A stretch of 64,000 nt of DNA from Hyphomicrobiales bacterium (GTDB lineage: Bacteria; Pseudomonadota; Alphaproteobacteria; Rhizobiales; Rhizobiaceae). Shown in pieces: positions 55,334 through 64,000 of the stretch (position 1 is the stretch's first letter; the number at the start of each line of letters is the position of its first letter). Location of the stretch: assembly GCA_900468535.1 (NCBI GenBank), contig UBTY01000022.1, forward strand, positions 20,851-84,850, written 5' to 3'. The position numbers were made by a program, and so were the translations under genes. Under the pieces are notes generated by a model. The model was not told the DNA's origin. It searched no databases and saw only the letters and a program-made list of their open reading frames with translations.

Positions 55334-56295
55334 TCAGGCTGAGCTCGCCTGCGCAGGCTTTCCCGCTTGCGGTTTTTTTCCGGGCCGGAACGGCCTGGGA
55401 TAAATTCGCAGATGAAAAGAAGGCTTGTTCCTAGCATAAGAGGAAGGACGAAATAGATCGCCCGGAAGGCGATCAAGGCGCCGATCGAGGCGGCATCGGG
55501 AACAACATGCTGGACGGTCGTCTCCAGCACCCCGAGTCCGCCAGGGACATGAGTTGCCAAAACGGCAGAATTGGCCAGTACGAAGGCCGTTACGGACTGA
55601 AGGAAGGCGACATCGCCGGAGGCTGCGAGAAGCGCGTGCAGACAGGCCGATACGAAGAGAAAATTCAGCGTTCCGACGGCAACCTGCAGGATGGCAATGC
55701 CAGGCGACGGCAGCTGAAGCGACCAGCGCCAGAGGTGGAGGCGCGCCCTGACGAGCGCGGCGACCGCCACATAAGCCATCGGCAACAAAATTAGGCCCAG
55801 GCCTGCAACCCTGGCGCTTTCCTCTGACAGGCCCAACAGCGCCGCAGCGTCGGCGGGATTGACGGTCAGTGCCAGACCGCCGAGGCCAAGCAGTCCCAGG
55901 CCGACCGTCACGCCACAGAAGAGGATGATCTTCGCGACGTCCTCTGTCGACAATCCCCATCGCGAATAATAACGATATCGAAAGGCGCCGCTACTCAGGC
56001 CGGCAAAGCCGATGTTGTGTCCAAGGGACAAGCTCACGAAGGATGCGAGGGCAACCCGCTTGTAGGCGATCTGCTTGCCGATGGAGCGGATCGCCAGGAA
56101 ATCGAAGCCGGTGAGGCAGAGGTAGGAGCCCGCTGCAGCGAGTGCGGCCAGAAGAAGGTTGTAAGCAGGAATACGCGCAAAGGACTCCAGGATCTGGTTC
56201 GCGCTATATTGATGGAAAATCCGGTAGAGAAGAAAGCCGGCGAGGCCGAGCGCAGCCACGAACATCGCCTTCCAAAGCAATGATTTCATGCTCAT
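55334..56295 (-). CDS. YbhN/UPF0104 family membrane protein (lysylphosphatidylglycerol synthase TM region type), 3' frameshift at an A7 run
   Basis: Eight or so membrane segments (WKAMFVAALGLAGFLLYRIF; YNLLLAALAAAGSYLCLTGF; SLSLGHNIGFAGLSSGAFRY; ANSAVLATHVPGGLGVLETT; YFVLPLMLGTSLLFICEFI). The literal frame runs on to 54988, reading 115 residues antisense to the phospholipase D gene. In the neighbouring frame, after a run of seven A (complement of 55373-55379), the protein ends GKPAQASSA at a stop at 55334-55336, exactly abutting the phospholipase stop. I therefore place the true end at 55334, about 320 residues, with a one-base indel in the homopolymer. Confidence 0.8.
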
Positions 56296-56346
56296 CTGAT
56301 TTCACCTGAGTGCGAATGAGAACATTGAGGTGGAACGAATGAAGGC

Positions 56347-56733
56347 TTGTTGTGTTCCTTGCTGGTTGCACATCAAGACAACCGCGTTAAAGAGCGCGAA
56401 CGGGTGCTGAAAGCTTTTTCAGCTTTGGGTCTCCTCGCCTCAGACGCAGGTCCACGGGCCAGCGAGCAGGAAGAGCTCGCTATGGCCGCGCATGAATTCA
56501 TCGCCATGACGCCCTTGATGCTGACCTCCGTTCGTATGGCGGATCTGACGGATGAACCCGCACTGACCAACATTCCTGGCACCGACAGGACTTATCCGAA
56601 CTGGAGGCCGAAGCTCTCGGTCGATCCCGAGATTATTGAAAAACATCCGCGCGTTCGACGTGTCGCCGCAATGATGAAACGGTATCGTCCACGCCATGCC
56701 AGGAGATCCAAGGGCGTACCTACACCGATTTGA
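56347..56733 (+). pseudogene. malQ: 4-alpha-glucanotransferase (malQ) C-terminal relic
   Basis: About 128 residues matching only the end of MalQ: AMAAHEFIAMTPLMLTSVRM, then ADLTDEPALTNIPGTDRTYP and NWRPKL, followed by VRRVAAMMKRYRPR. Intact MalQ has over 600 residues. The frame starts in the middle of the protein without a ribosome site, so it is a truncated remnant. No other glycogen or maltodextrin genes are present. Confidence 0.7.
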
Positions 56734-56884
56734 TGCTCTCGTATTGTCTCGCGCTCGCCAGTAGAGCAGCGCGGATTGTTAGTCGGATTTGCTGACGCAA
56801 TACCATTACCTGCCGCAAAGGTAGGCCGCGAGTTCCATAATTTCCAATGCCAAATGCAGTACTCTGATACCAGGTTGGCAGGTC

Positions 56885-57097
56885 TCATTTAAAGGCAATG
56901 TTGTCCGACAACAGGGATGTTGATGTGACGGCGGTGCCGATGTCTTCATCAGGTGCATATTCAGGCGCCAGCGTGCCGTGGGGTGAAAAGATTCCAGCGC
57001 TAATCAGGTGCCGGAGAGCGTCGTGCGGCGATCTTGTGGCATCCTGTGCGCGTTTGTTCATCAGCGCTATCATGACCTCCAGATGGATGTCTTTCAT
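56885..57097 (-). CDS. Hypothetical protein, 70 residues
   Basis: MKDIHLEVMIALMNKRAQDA, then SPHDALRHLISAGIFSPHGT and a C-terminal acidic part (APEYAPDEDIGTAV). Plausible amphipathic helix at the start. No ribosome site of note and no family recognised. Between this and parE a short + frame (about 57203-57334, MKTCRVKFFETSENTQ) is too weak to call. Confidence 0.35.
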   Translation of the reverse strand: MKDIHLEVMIALMNKRAQDATRSPHDALRHLISAGIFSPHGTLAPEYAPDEDIGTAVTSTSLLSDNIAFK

Positions 57098-57379
57098 AAG
57101 AAACGCTTTCTCGAAACGAAGCTCCGAAGTTGACCGTGCTTGCTTTCTGAGCGTTTAGCACCGCTTGTACGCTTGCCGCACATCCGTCAGATCCAGTCAG
57201 AGATGAATATGAAAACCTGCCGCGTCAAATTCTTCGAAACTAGCGAAAACACTCAGGTTGAGCGCGAGGTGCTTGCGCGCACGGCTCGCAGCCAGACCCA
57301 TCCACTTCGGTTCCACGGGTCTGCGGGCCGCTAAGCTTTACTCTAGCGCACGAGAAAACCCCAGATCGACATATTCGAT

Positions 57380-57676
57380 TCATCCGTCGAACAGAATAGC
57401 CCCATAGTCGGTGGCGCCATGCAAGATATGGATGATGACCACCTTTCCGGTTTCGACGCGGTAGAAGATCAGATAGTTGCCATGAACGCGACGGCGAATG
57501 CCATGGCGCTCATAGCGGGGAACCAGGGCGAAGGCGTTCGGATTGTCGACCAGTTCCGCACACCTACTCCTCAGCTCCCGAATCAACAACATCGCGCGTA
57601 ATGGACTATGCTCAGCGATATAGTCGGCGATCTGCTCAAGGTTGTTTTCCGCCTCGCTGGAGAACTCAAGGATCAT
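57380..57676 (-). CDS. parE: ParE/RelE superfamily toxin of a type II toxin-antitoxin module
   Basis: 98 residues, full length. ParE fold pattern: N-terminal strand and two helices (LEFSSEAENNLEQIADYIAE, MLLIRELRSRCAELVDNP), then strands with YERHGIRRRVHGNYLIFYRV and VVIIHILHGATDY. Its ATG overlaps the antitoxin stop by four bases. ParE toxins poison DNA gyrase; related RelE-type members cut mRNA. The order antitoxin-toxin and the overlap are typical. Confidence 0.9.
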   Translation of the reverse strand: MILEFSSEAENNLEQIADYIAEHSPLRAMLLIRELRSRCAELVDNPNAFALVPRYERHGIRRRVHGNYLIFYRVETGKVVIIHILHGATDYGAILFDG

Positions 57677-57939
57677 GCTGATTTTTCGGGCTTGTCGGCC
57701 ATCGCACGATATTTGGCGTCGAGACGGTCGAAGACATCGCTCGCTGGTTTCGTTCGGCCGGCGTCCGCATCGGCAATGCCGCGTCTGATAGAAGCATCCA
57801 GTGCTGTGAGACGGGTCTCGCGATCCTGGATCAGTCGTACACCTTCACGCAGAACTTCGCTTTTCGAACCATAGCGACCCGTATCGACAAGTTGCTGAAT
57901 GTAGCTTTCGAGTTGCTTTCCGAGATCGGCACTGATCAT
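57673..57939 (-). CDS. parD: ParD family (ribbon-helix-helix) antitoxin
   Basis: 88 residues. N-terminal ribbon-helix-helix (ISADLGKQLESYIQQLVDTG, RYGSKSEVLREGVRLIQDRE) for DNA binding and a disordered C-terminal part that would wrap the toxin. GGAGG lies nine bases before the ATG at 57939. Promoter-proximal gene; a palindrome with repeats upstream (57974-57999) is a candidate autoregulatory site. May stabilise the replicon or island. Confidence 0.9.
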   Translation of the reverse strand: MISADLGKQLESYIQQLVDTGRYGSKSEVLREGVRLIQDRETRLTALDASIRRGIADADAGRTKPASDVFDRLDAKYRAMADKPEKSA

Positions 57940-57973
57940 ACTGCCCTCCGTCTAGTTGATGAGGGCAACATAG

Positions 57974-57999
57974 GTTCTTTATCAACTATTATCAAGAAC
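57974..57999. promoter_or_regulatory. Candidate ParD operator
   Basis: GTTCTT and AAGAAC form the ends of a 26-base inverted repeat, enclosing two TATCAA direct repeats. It lies 35 to 60 bases upstream of the parD start, where a ribbon-helix-helix autorepressor would bind. Confidence 0.4.
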
Positions 58000-59080
58000 T
58001 CTGATGCTCGCTCCTGCTGTCAGCGTCGGCCAATCCGGACCTTGCAATCGGCTGAACAACACCTCGGACGATTGTCGTGCTCTGCGACCCGGCCATGTCG
58101 AACGGTATCTTGTCGGCCAGATTGACTTGGTCTTAGGAAGGAAAGTTTAGTCTGCGCCAAAATTTCCTTCCGAATATCAATCATAGTAGCGGAGGGGCTG
58201 CGTCTAATTCGATTTCCTTCACGGCGGGCGGCTCTTGTAGGTACAGATCGAAATCGCTCAGACTGACGCATCACCTGCTCCAGCTCGACCAATGCAGATA
58301 GCCAACTTGCGAAGAGCCGCGGCTCGACTGTAACGTTGTGAGGGAGGCAAAGGTCGTTGATGCTTCGAATATTGTCGGTCGTTAATTAAACCCGCTTATC
58401 TAGCTCCGTTTCTTAATTAACCAAAGTGGGCCTCTCTTAAATAAGGGGTGAGGCTATCGGGGGCTATGTCCGGCTCCAGATGTCGCCTAGGTTTAAGCCA
58501 CTGGGACCGGACCTGAGGGAAACAATGAATGTGGTAGGGCAGGAGCCATCTGTCGCTGGTACGGTAGCGAACAAACTAACATGGGAGTGGCGAGGACCAA
58601 GATTCGAGGCAACTTTGCAAGCGTCTTTGTGCGAGTTATCCGGCGACCGTTTCCTCAACAGGAAATCCTGTTCTCGTCCCATGAAGAACGGCAACTGCCG
58701 CCGTCGTTATCGCAACGAGATTGGCCTGTCAGTGACGAAAAAGGGGTTGCAGGAGACGCTGCGGCAATGAAGGGCTACTCCCGGGTGAAATCGCTCACCG
58801 GGCCGCGCGTGGTGGTGTCAGGACCGTAATCCGCCCTTTATCGAGGCACTGACTGCGAATGGCTAAGGAAAAAAGTCGGCGCCTCGGTTCACGCCGGCGG
58901 CTTCGTGCTCAAGGGGCGATGCTGATGATTAGTTGGCTTGGCGGAACCTATTCTCATCTATGGCGACAGGCATGGCGTTCATCGAGAGAAGCGCTCAACA
59001 ATGTTTCGCTTCGCTTCGAGGATTTTCTGAATTCGCGCTCGGAGCTGCCAGTACAGGGCCTTCGATGATCCTCGTGAACC
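58000..59080. other. Long stretch without a supportable gene
   Basis: About 1.1 kb. Short frames on both strands (58020-58292 minus, 58480-58770 plus, 58859-59068 plus) lack ribosome sites and recognisable domains. AT-rich pieces near 58380-58440 include TTAATTAA twice. Probably degraded DNA. Confidence 0.45.
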
Positions 59081-59545
59081 CTATGCGGAAACGTTGTTTC
59101 GTTTCGCGAACAGCTTCTGACCGCCCCCCGCCTGGAGCGCCACGCCGACGACAATCAGCAATGCACCTGCCGCCCCGAGAAATCCGATTGTGGTGCCTCG
59201 CTGGGCGACGTCGATTACCAGACTTGTGATCATCTGAGCGGCGACCACAAACGCCGCCGTCGCGCTGGCTCCCAGGCGGGGTATTACGTGAGCGTTGATC
59301 GCAACGAACCCGACACCGAGAACGCCGCCTGCCCACGCCCACAATGGCGCGGAGGAAAAGATTGGAGGAGTGAACCCATATAGGACGACGGCTATGGGCA
59401 CCAGAAACAGAAAACCGGCCAAATGATTGCGCAGGGACGTGCGGAAGGCGCCGACACTGATGGCAAGGCGACCGTTGACGACGCGGCCGACGCCAATCAG
59501 GATGCCATTGACCAGCGCGAGGAAAACGTGAAGCGCGATAATCAT
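59081..59545 (-). CDS. YdcZ/DUF606 family DMT-type membrane protein (second of pair)
   Basis: 154 residues from the ATG at 59545, which overlaps the stop of its partner (ATGA). Five membrane segments (MIIALHVFLALVNGILIGVG; LAGFLFLVPIAVVLYGF; LWAWAGGVLGVGFVAINAHV; ATAAFVVAAQMITSLVIDVA; IGFLGAAGALLIVVGVALQA). This is one half of a drug/metabolite transporter superfamily fold; two such halves probably form a heterodimer. Substrate unknown. Confidence 0.85.
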   Translation of the reverse strand: MIIALHVFLALVNGILIGVGRVVNGRLAISVGAFRTSLRNHLAGFLFLVPIAVVLYGFTPPIFSSAPLWAWAGGVLGVGFVAINAHVIPRLGASATAAFVVAAQMITSLVIDVAQRGTTIGFLGAAGALLIVVGVALQAGGGQKLFAKRNNVSA

Positions 59546-59994
59546 GCGCGAGCCATAATGATGAGGAGACTGCCAAACGAGATCAGCAGACAACCGAGAA
59601 GTCTCGGCGCATCGATAGGCCTGGATGCCGCTCCCAACCAACCGAACGCGTCAGTGGCGAGACTGAACGTCATTTGACCCATGAGAACCAGCGCGAGCGT
59701 CCCCGCCAATCCTAGTGGTCCTGTAACCGTGACGGAGGCCATCAAGACTGTAAGCGCACCCGGAACTCCACCGAGATTTGCCCAGAACGGAGCTGTTACT
59801 CCGCTGACGACAGGTTCCCGACGTGTAGACATCGCGAGAACCAGCAACGCGCTTGCAATTGTCCCAACCCCGTGTGCGATCATTGACGCGATCACGGGTG
59901 AACTGGCCATGGATAGCCGGGCATTCCAACTCGTCATCAGCGCGAGAATAGCTCCCGCGAGCAGTGCGAGACCAATCTGAGAAAAGTGCTTCAT
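59542..59994 (-). CDS. YdcZ/DUF606 family DMT-type membrane protein (first of pair)
   Basis: 150 residues from the ATG at 59994 (AAGGCCAAGG upstream); an earlier TTG is possible. Five membrane segments (IGLALLAGAILALMTSW; VIASMIAHGVGTIASALLVLA; FWANLGGVPGALTVLMASVT; LGLAGTLALVLMGQMTFSLA; LLGCLLISFGSLLIIMA). Conserved GGVPGAL and GQMTFSLATDAFGW motifs identify the family. Overlap with the next gene indicates co-translation as a two-component transporter. Confidence 0.85.
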   Translation of the reverse strand: MKHFSQIGLALLAGAILALMTSWNARLSMASSPVIASMIAHGVGTIASALLVLAMSTRREPVVSGVTAPFWANLGGVPGALTVLMASVTVTGPLGLAGTLALVLMGQMTFSLATDAFGWLGAASRPIDAPRLLGCLLISFGSLLIIMARA

Positions 59995-60154
59995 GCCCTT
60001 GGCCTTCAACAAGACGTGTTCTCGCGACGAGCATCAACGAGAAGCGTTTTGACTGGAAGCCATGGCATTTCAGATTTTGGCGCCCCGGCAGCATATCCCG
60101 TATGTCCGCAGATCATTTGCAGCAACACATTTATTGCGCCTCAATGCGAGACCT

Positions 60155-60850
60155 TCACGCGGCGACGTGAGTTCGCACCCCCAGCACGCCTAGAAGCCGT
60201 TTGACGAGCTGAGGGTAGTCAGCGGGATCGCGTGGTGGTGATTTCGGGATTTGCTCGTCCAAGATGATCTGACCATCGCCGAGTATCACGACGCGGTCGG
60301 CGAGCCGAACAGCTTCCTCAACATCATGCGTTACCATGATGGAGGTGAACCCGTGATGTGAACGGACACTGTGGACGAGGTCCTGCATTTCGAGCCTGGT
60401 CAGAGCATCGAGCGCACCAAATGGTTCGTCCAGCAATAGCAGGTTGGGAGCGCGAACGAGTGCGCGAGCGAGCGAGACGCGCTGGGCCTGTCCCCCTGAC
60501 AACGTTGCGGGCCATACCCTGGCCTTCTCACTCAGCCCAACCTCATCCAACGCCGCAGTTGCCGCGTTCAGCTCTGATCTATTCTTTCCTATCGCTAGGT
60601 TTTCGTTCACGCGTAGCCAAGGGATGAGCCTGGCCTCTTGGAAAACCATCGCGACATTGCCGTTCCGGTCGATCGTCCCGTCGTCGGCAAACTCTAGGCC
60701 CGCGATGATCCGAAGGAGGGTCGACTTTCCGGAACCGGAGCGACCGAGAACGGCGACGAATTCGCCGCTCCCGACTTCAAGTGTGATTCCGCGCAGAATA
60801 GGGTCTTGTCCGAAGGCTTTGACGATGTCCTGAACACAGATGTTGGTCAT
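60155..60850 (-). CDS. ABC transporter ATP-binding protein, SsuB/TauB type
   Basis: 231 residues. Walker A LGRSGSGKSTLL (about residues 33-44), signature LSGGQAQRVSLARAL, Walker B NLLLLDEPFGALD, switch region MVTHDVEEAV. Complete in all motifs. Downstream of a decayed binding-protein gene, and no permease gene is adjacent, so the transporter is not functional as a local unit. This is a second SsuB-like locus in the window, distinct in sequence from the one at 6490. Confidence 0.9.
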   Translation of the reverse strand: MTNICVQDIVKAFGQDPILRGITLEVGSGEFVAVLGRSGSGKSTLLRIIAGLEFADDGTIDRNGNVAMVFQEARLIPWLRVNENLAIGKNRSELNAATAALDEVGLSEKARVWPATLSGGQAQRVSLARALVRAPNLLLLDEPFGALDALTRLEMQDLVHSVRSHHGFTSIMVTHDVEEAVRLADRVVILGDGQIILDEQIPKSPPRDPADYPQLVKRLLGVLGVRTHVAA

Positions 60851-60865
60851 TTCTGTACCCGTACA

Positions 60866-61795
60866 TCACTTCGACAGATCGACTGCGTAGTCAGCGATAT
60901 CCGGCGCGTTCTTGATGAAGCCGAAGTCGAGGTACTGCTGGCCGAGTTTGTTCAGGTCTGCGACGACACTCGCGTCCAATAGAAGGATCTTGGGGGTGTC
61001 GAAGGTGGAACGACCTTCACCAACCCGTCGCCGGCGCCGAATTCTTGTAGGCGTCGGTGATGATACTGGGGTTTTTCTGAGCGCGAGTAGACTCTCGACC
61101 AACGCTTCATACGCAGCCTTCAAAGCCTCGGGATGTTTTTCGGCAAAATCGCGTGACACGATATGGATCGACCAGTTGTAGGAATGGAGTTTCTGTGATG
61201 AGAATCTTGGAGCCTTCGGTGGCGATGGCGTTGGCCAGATTCTGGTCGTAGCTCGCAAGCGCAGCGATTTGCCCGCTCGCGAACGCTGTCGCAAAGCTTG
61301 AGGTATCCAGCGAGACTTTTTGCACTTTCGAGATGTCCAGCCCAGCTTCTTTGAAGGCGAGATTGAGGATGTAGTCCCCAGTGGCCCCTTCGCCATCAAT
61401 CCCGACCTTCTTGCCGTAGAGGTCTTTGAGCGAAGTCACGCCCGATCCGGGCGCCGCAACGATCCCTTGGCTATTGCCAGAGTACTTTTCCAATGCAAAA
61501 GCAACCCAATTGCTCTTCTTGGGCCGAAAGATTGATGAAGTATCCAGTTCCTGTCGATGAAGCATCAGCTTCGCCCGACGTGACCGTGTTGTAGGCGGTG
61601 AACGGATCCAGAGGGCCGACGAAGGCGGCCTCGGCGCCGACGGCCTTTGCCTGCGGCGTTCGCGGCCTTCGCCACCGAAAGCACCCGCTCTGGCGAGTTG
61701 CTCATGATACCTGCGGCGTTGATCCAGACTGCAGATGCATGCGTGCGTACGCTTTCGAACACCGTGAGTCGAACGTTATTCGTAGCGTACAGCTC
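60866..61795 (-). pseudogene. SsuA-like ABC substrate-binding protein, decayed
   Basis: Pieces of one binding protein lie in three frames: 61795 to about 61620 (TVFESVRTHASAVWINAAGI), 61565-61107 (VAFALEKYSGNSQGIVAAPG, SLKDLYGKKVGIDGEGATGD, ATAFASGQIAALASYDQNLA) and about 61200-60866 (YNWSIHIVSRDFAEKHPEAL, DIADYAVDLSK). The signal peptide and the first residues are missing, and several one-base shifts are needed. It preceded the ATP-binding gene in an ssu/tau-like operon that has lost its permease. Confidence 0.75.
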
Positions 61796-61798
61796 CCT

Positions 61799-62044
61799 TC
61801 AATGTCTCAAAACTCCCGCTTCCTCGGCCGCGCGAACGAACGCAATCTTCGCCGTCTCACTTCCGACCGTTCCATCGATCGCCGCAAGGCAGGCTCGCCT
61901 AGCGGCGGCAGACGCTTCGCGGCCCTTCGTAGGCCAAGATTTCATAAGACAGGCAATCGCGTCGCGGTTGTTTCCTACGCTCCGGTAGTGATCACAATCG
62001 TCGATCATGACCTCAACAGGACTATCCCAAAGATCGTCGCTCAT
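61799..62044 (-). CDS. DUF982 family protein
   Basis: 81 residues, AGGTGG upstream of the ATG. DUF982 pattern: WDSPVEVMIDDCDHYRSVGN, then IACLMKSWPTKGREASAAAR, RACLAAIDG, and the C-terminal SETAKIAFVRAAEEAGVL. The family is largely restricted to rhizobia and has no known function. It abuts the decayed binding-protein gene. Confidence 0.8.
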   Translation of the reverse strand: MSDDLWDSPVEVMIDDCDHYRSVGNNRDAIACLMKSWPTKGREASAAARRACLAAIDGTVGSETAKIAFVRAAEEAGVLRH

Positions 62045-62229
62045 TTCGCCACCTCATAATATTGACCGCTCAAGAAACACGCTGCGGAACTCCTTGTTCC
62101 AGCTATGGGACCAAGGGCCGATGATGAATGGTTGCGTACGCTGGCTGACCGAGACAGCCCGATCGGACCAAAGGCCGTGGTTGGAAACCGACGATTTTAG
62201 TAAGGTGTGGCGTGCACCGGGAGATGGGG

Positions 62230-62538
62230 ATGAGGCTAATCGCGGACATTCAAGATGCCTGTCAGGCGTTGCCACAGCTTGATAGCAAAAGCCGCTGCCT
62301 TCTCATCGACCGGGTGATCCGGCAGCTTGAGATCTATCTTCACTATGCCCGCCAAAATCTGCCTGCCAACAAATGGAGTCGGCTGGAGACCTTGGTTCTA
62401 ACTGCTCGTCCATTGATAGAAGAGATTGCATTTCTGGAAACGGAAGAGCTTTCGAAAGTTCTTCTCGAGTTCGAGACACTTATCCTAGTACTTGATGAAA
62501 TAATGGCCAGATCGAATGGATCGCCCACACGCCATTGA
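62230..62538 (+). CDS. Hypothetical helical protein, 102 residues
   Basis: ATG at 62230 (GGGAG about eight bases upstream); GTG at 62212 is an alternative. Almost wholly alpha-helical (RCLLIDRVIRQLEIYLHYAR, LETLVLTARPLIEEIAFLET, LSKVLLEFETLILVLDEIMA), no membrane segment. No family recognised. It lies between the two DUF982 genes. Confidence 0.55.
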   Translation: MRLIADIQDACQALPQLDSKSRCLLIDRVIRQLEIYLHYARQNLPANKWSRLETLVLTARPLIEEIAFLETEELSKVLLEFETLILVLDEIMARSNGSPTRH

Positions 62539-62771
62539 GCCCTTGTCACTGACGGTATCGCTGTCAGATCGAACGAGGAATCAATCGAGGCGAGCGCGTA
62601 AATGCCACTGTTTTGAGCGGCGTTGATCAGCGGAGAATTACTGTCTCCACGAGAGCCAAAAACCCCTTGCCACCCAAGGGCAGCCGAGACCCCTAAATTT
62701 CCGAGACTCACCTAGACGAAGTGATTCGTTTTTCCATCTATCGATTCGGGCGCATGTCAAGGAGTTGTGAG

Positions 62772-63062
62772 ATGGATATTGACTTTCCCGTTCCTATTAG
62801 CCCGTTACAGGTGGAGATCAACGGTATCGGGAAGTATCGGAAGGCAGAAACCGTCCAGGATCTCGCCCGCATGCTCCTTAGCGAGAAATGGCACAACAAA
62901 GGCGATCGCGAAGAATTCCACCGCGCCCTGGTGACGTCGATCGAGGCAATCGAGCTCTATGTCGATGCCGATACCGCTCGAAAGGCTTTTGTCCTTGCGG
63001 CCCATGCTGCCGGCATGCACGTGCTGCCCGATGACATGGATGAACGGAAGAAGGCGAGCTGA
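62772..63062 (+). CDS. DUF982 family protein
   Basis: 96 residues from the ATG at 62772 (AAGGAG seven bases upstream). Contains the DUF982 features: PLQVEINGIGKYRKAETVQD, ARMLLSEKW, FHRALVTSIEAIELYVDADT, ARKAFVLAAHAAGMHVLP. Function unknown. It is followed at once (TGAATG) by the ligD relic, so the two may once have formed an operon. Confidence 0.8.
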   Translation: MDIDFPVPISPLQVEINGIGKYRKAETVQDLARMLLSEKWHNKGDREEFHRALVTSIEAIELYVDADTARKAFVLAAHAAGMHVLPDDMDERKKAS

Positions 63063-63536
63063 ATGCCGCGGCGTTCTCTGCCTCTCGTCGCCGACGATAA
63101 GCCGCTCCGATCAAGAGCACGCAAACCTCGCGACCCTTCCCACACGTCTCCCGTTCGATCCGATGGCGGCGCGCATAGAGCCACGCCTGGCATTGCTCAA
63201 GCCGCGCCCCCCGATCGGTGAAGAATAGACCTTATGAGCTCAAATGGGATGGCTATCGTATCGCCGTACATCTTGATCATGGCAAGGTCCGGATTCTGAC
63301 AAGAGGCGGCCACGACTGGACGCATCGCTTTCCTGGCGTCGAAGCTGCAGCAAAGGCGCTTGGTGTCGGCTCGGCGATCCTCGATGGGAGGCTGTTGTTC
63401 TCGACGATGCGGGGCGATCAGATTCGGTCGGCTTCAAAACTGCCTTGGCGGGCGAGCGGGAAGCTGCCCGCCGGCGACGCCATCATGTTCGCCTTCGGCG
63501 CGTGCGCTGCTGCACGACTTTGAGCTCACGCATAAT
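63063..63536 (+). pseudogene. ligD: ATP-dependent DNA ligase (LigD-like) N-terminal relic
   Basis: Starts MPRRSLPLVADDKPLRSRAR in one frame, then FDPMAARIEPRLALLKPRPP in another, followed after an in-frame stop by RPYELKWDGYRIAVHLDHGK with the ligase nucleotidyl motif K-x-DG-x-R, RILTRGGHDWTHRFPGV, AILDG and finally KLPAGDAIMFAF in a further frame. Only about 150 of the 800 or more residues of LigD remain and several shifts are present. LigD works with Ku in end joining; no ku gene is here. Confidence 0.75.
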
Positions 63537-64000
63537 AGAAAACCCGACCTCCGGCGAGAGGATCGGGCTTCTTGATCAGCGGCCTGACCCACGACGTCGA
63601 GGGATCGTGGCGGGTAGTCTTCATTCTTCCCGAGCAGCCCGTCTGAAGGAGTGCTTCTGGCGATACGCTTCCCCAACAGGCGTAAGGCGACACCTAGGCC
63701 GGTATGGTCCCCCATCATGTTCGATCAACTGTGCTTCTGAAGCAATGTTTACCGTCTTCAAGCCGACCTGCGACGGGATAGAACGGTATGACGAAAGATG
63801 TAGAGCCCTCAACAAGCGCAGGAGGCGTGGCGAGGGTCTAGGTTCATTCATCCGTCACTCCTGCATCGAAGGGGAAAGAAGCTCGGGAAAACCTCTCCCG
63901 AGCTTCTCGCATCCACCAGTCTAACAACTGGTTGCACCAGGAGAGGACCGGAAGTCTGCACATTCCGATCCCACTCCCAAGCAACATTGCTCGTCCCAGG
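63537..64000. other. Right end of window, no gene seen; one strong hairpin
   Basis: About 460 bases without a supportable gene. At 63878-63906 an 11-bp perfect stem (GAAGCTCGGGA with TCCCGAGCTTC) encloses a seven-base loop; it could be a terminator for a gene beyond the window, but no T-run follows. Confidence 0.45.

Noticed and set aside
1..64000. CRISPR arrays, rRNA genes, prophage structural genes, conjugation genes
   Set aside because: No regularly spaced repeats, no rRNA-like sequence and no phage or transfer proteins were seen on either strand.

Overview
This window looks like accessory DNA of a rhizobial alphaproteobacterium (Rhizobium/Agrobacterium group). The evidence is GC-rich coding with strong third-position bias, two DUF982 proteins, an IalB-family protein, an assimilatory nitrate reductase fused to a flavoprotein reductase, and a dense mix of stress and transport genes with decayed genes and mobile-element debris. 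There is no rRNA, no convincing tRNA, no replication origin and no core housekeeping operon, so a megaplasmid, chromid or island is likely. That placement is inference.

Layout. 0-3 kb: two tandem MarR regulators divergent from a CBS-domain ClC transporter, with a palindrome between them. 3.2-7.3 kb: a flavin monooxygenase with an SsuCAB/TauABC-like ABC importer, probably for organosulfur compounds. 7.3-12.4 kb: a nitrate-assimilation operon whose leader carries an ANTAR-target-like hairpin and a terminator; its large gene encodes a nitrate reductase-flavodoxin-NADPH reductase fusion broken by one frameshift. 12.4-14.1 kb: ECF sigma factor, DUF4142 protein and cupredoxin. 14.4-18.4 kb: broken quinol-monooxygenase-like gene, receiver protein, broken amidase, AI-2E family transporter.

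18.6-40.7 kb is the most coherent part. Ten copies of a 17-bp palindrome, ATATCA-N5-TGATAT with at most two mismatches, lie in front of a third MarR gene, several small or unknown genes (two with membrane segments, one of them an IalB-like operon), a receiver gene, a DUF4396-CDF-YdeP operon, a PQQ glucose dehydrogenase, the cyoABCD quinol oxidase operon followed by a CPA1 antiporter, and a truncated kup. A related palindrome with the same 17-bp geometry sits between the first MarR pair and the ClC gene. I read this as a compact MarR-controlled regulon for proton/ion homeostasis and respiration that appears undescribed. Its components are known families; the regulatory link is inferred from sequence.

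39.5-46 kb: a 186-bp direct repeat flanks the kup fragment and nhaA; then a TetR/FAD-monooxygenase pair with a two-operator divergent promoter and a Tn3-type transposase relic. 46-56.3 kb: an MCP missing its N-terminus, a cluster of stress-type genes most of which carry frameshifts (YciE-like, PNPOx-like, others), an intact ThDP enzyme, and a convergent phospholipase D / YbhN-like pair. 56.3-64 kb: malQ and ligD relics, a ParDE module, a split YdcZ-type transporter pair, an orphan SsuB-like ATPase with a decayed binding protein, and two DUF982 proteins.

More than ten genes are frameshifted, one at an A7 run, so either assembly error or genuine decay should be settled before the broken genes are interpreted.
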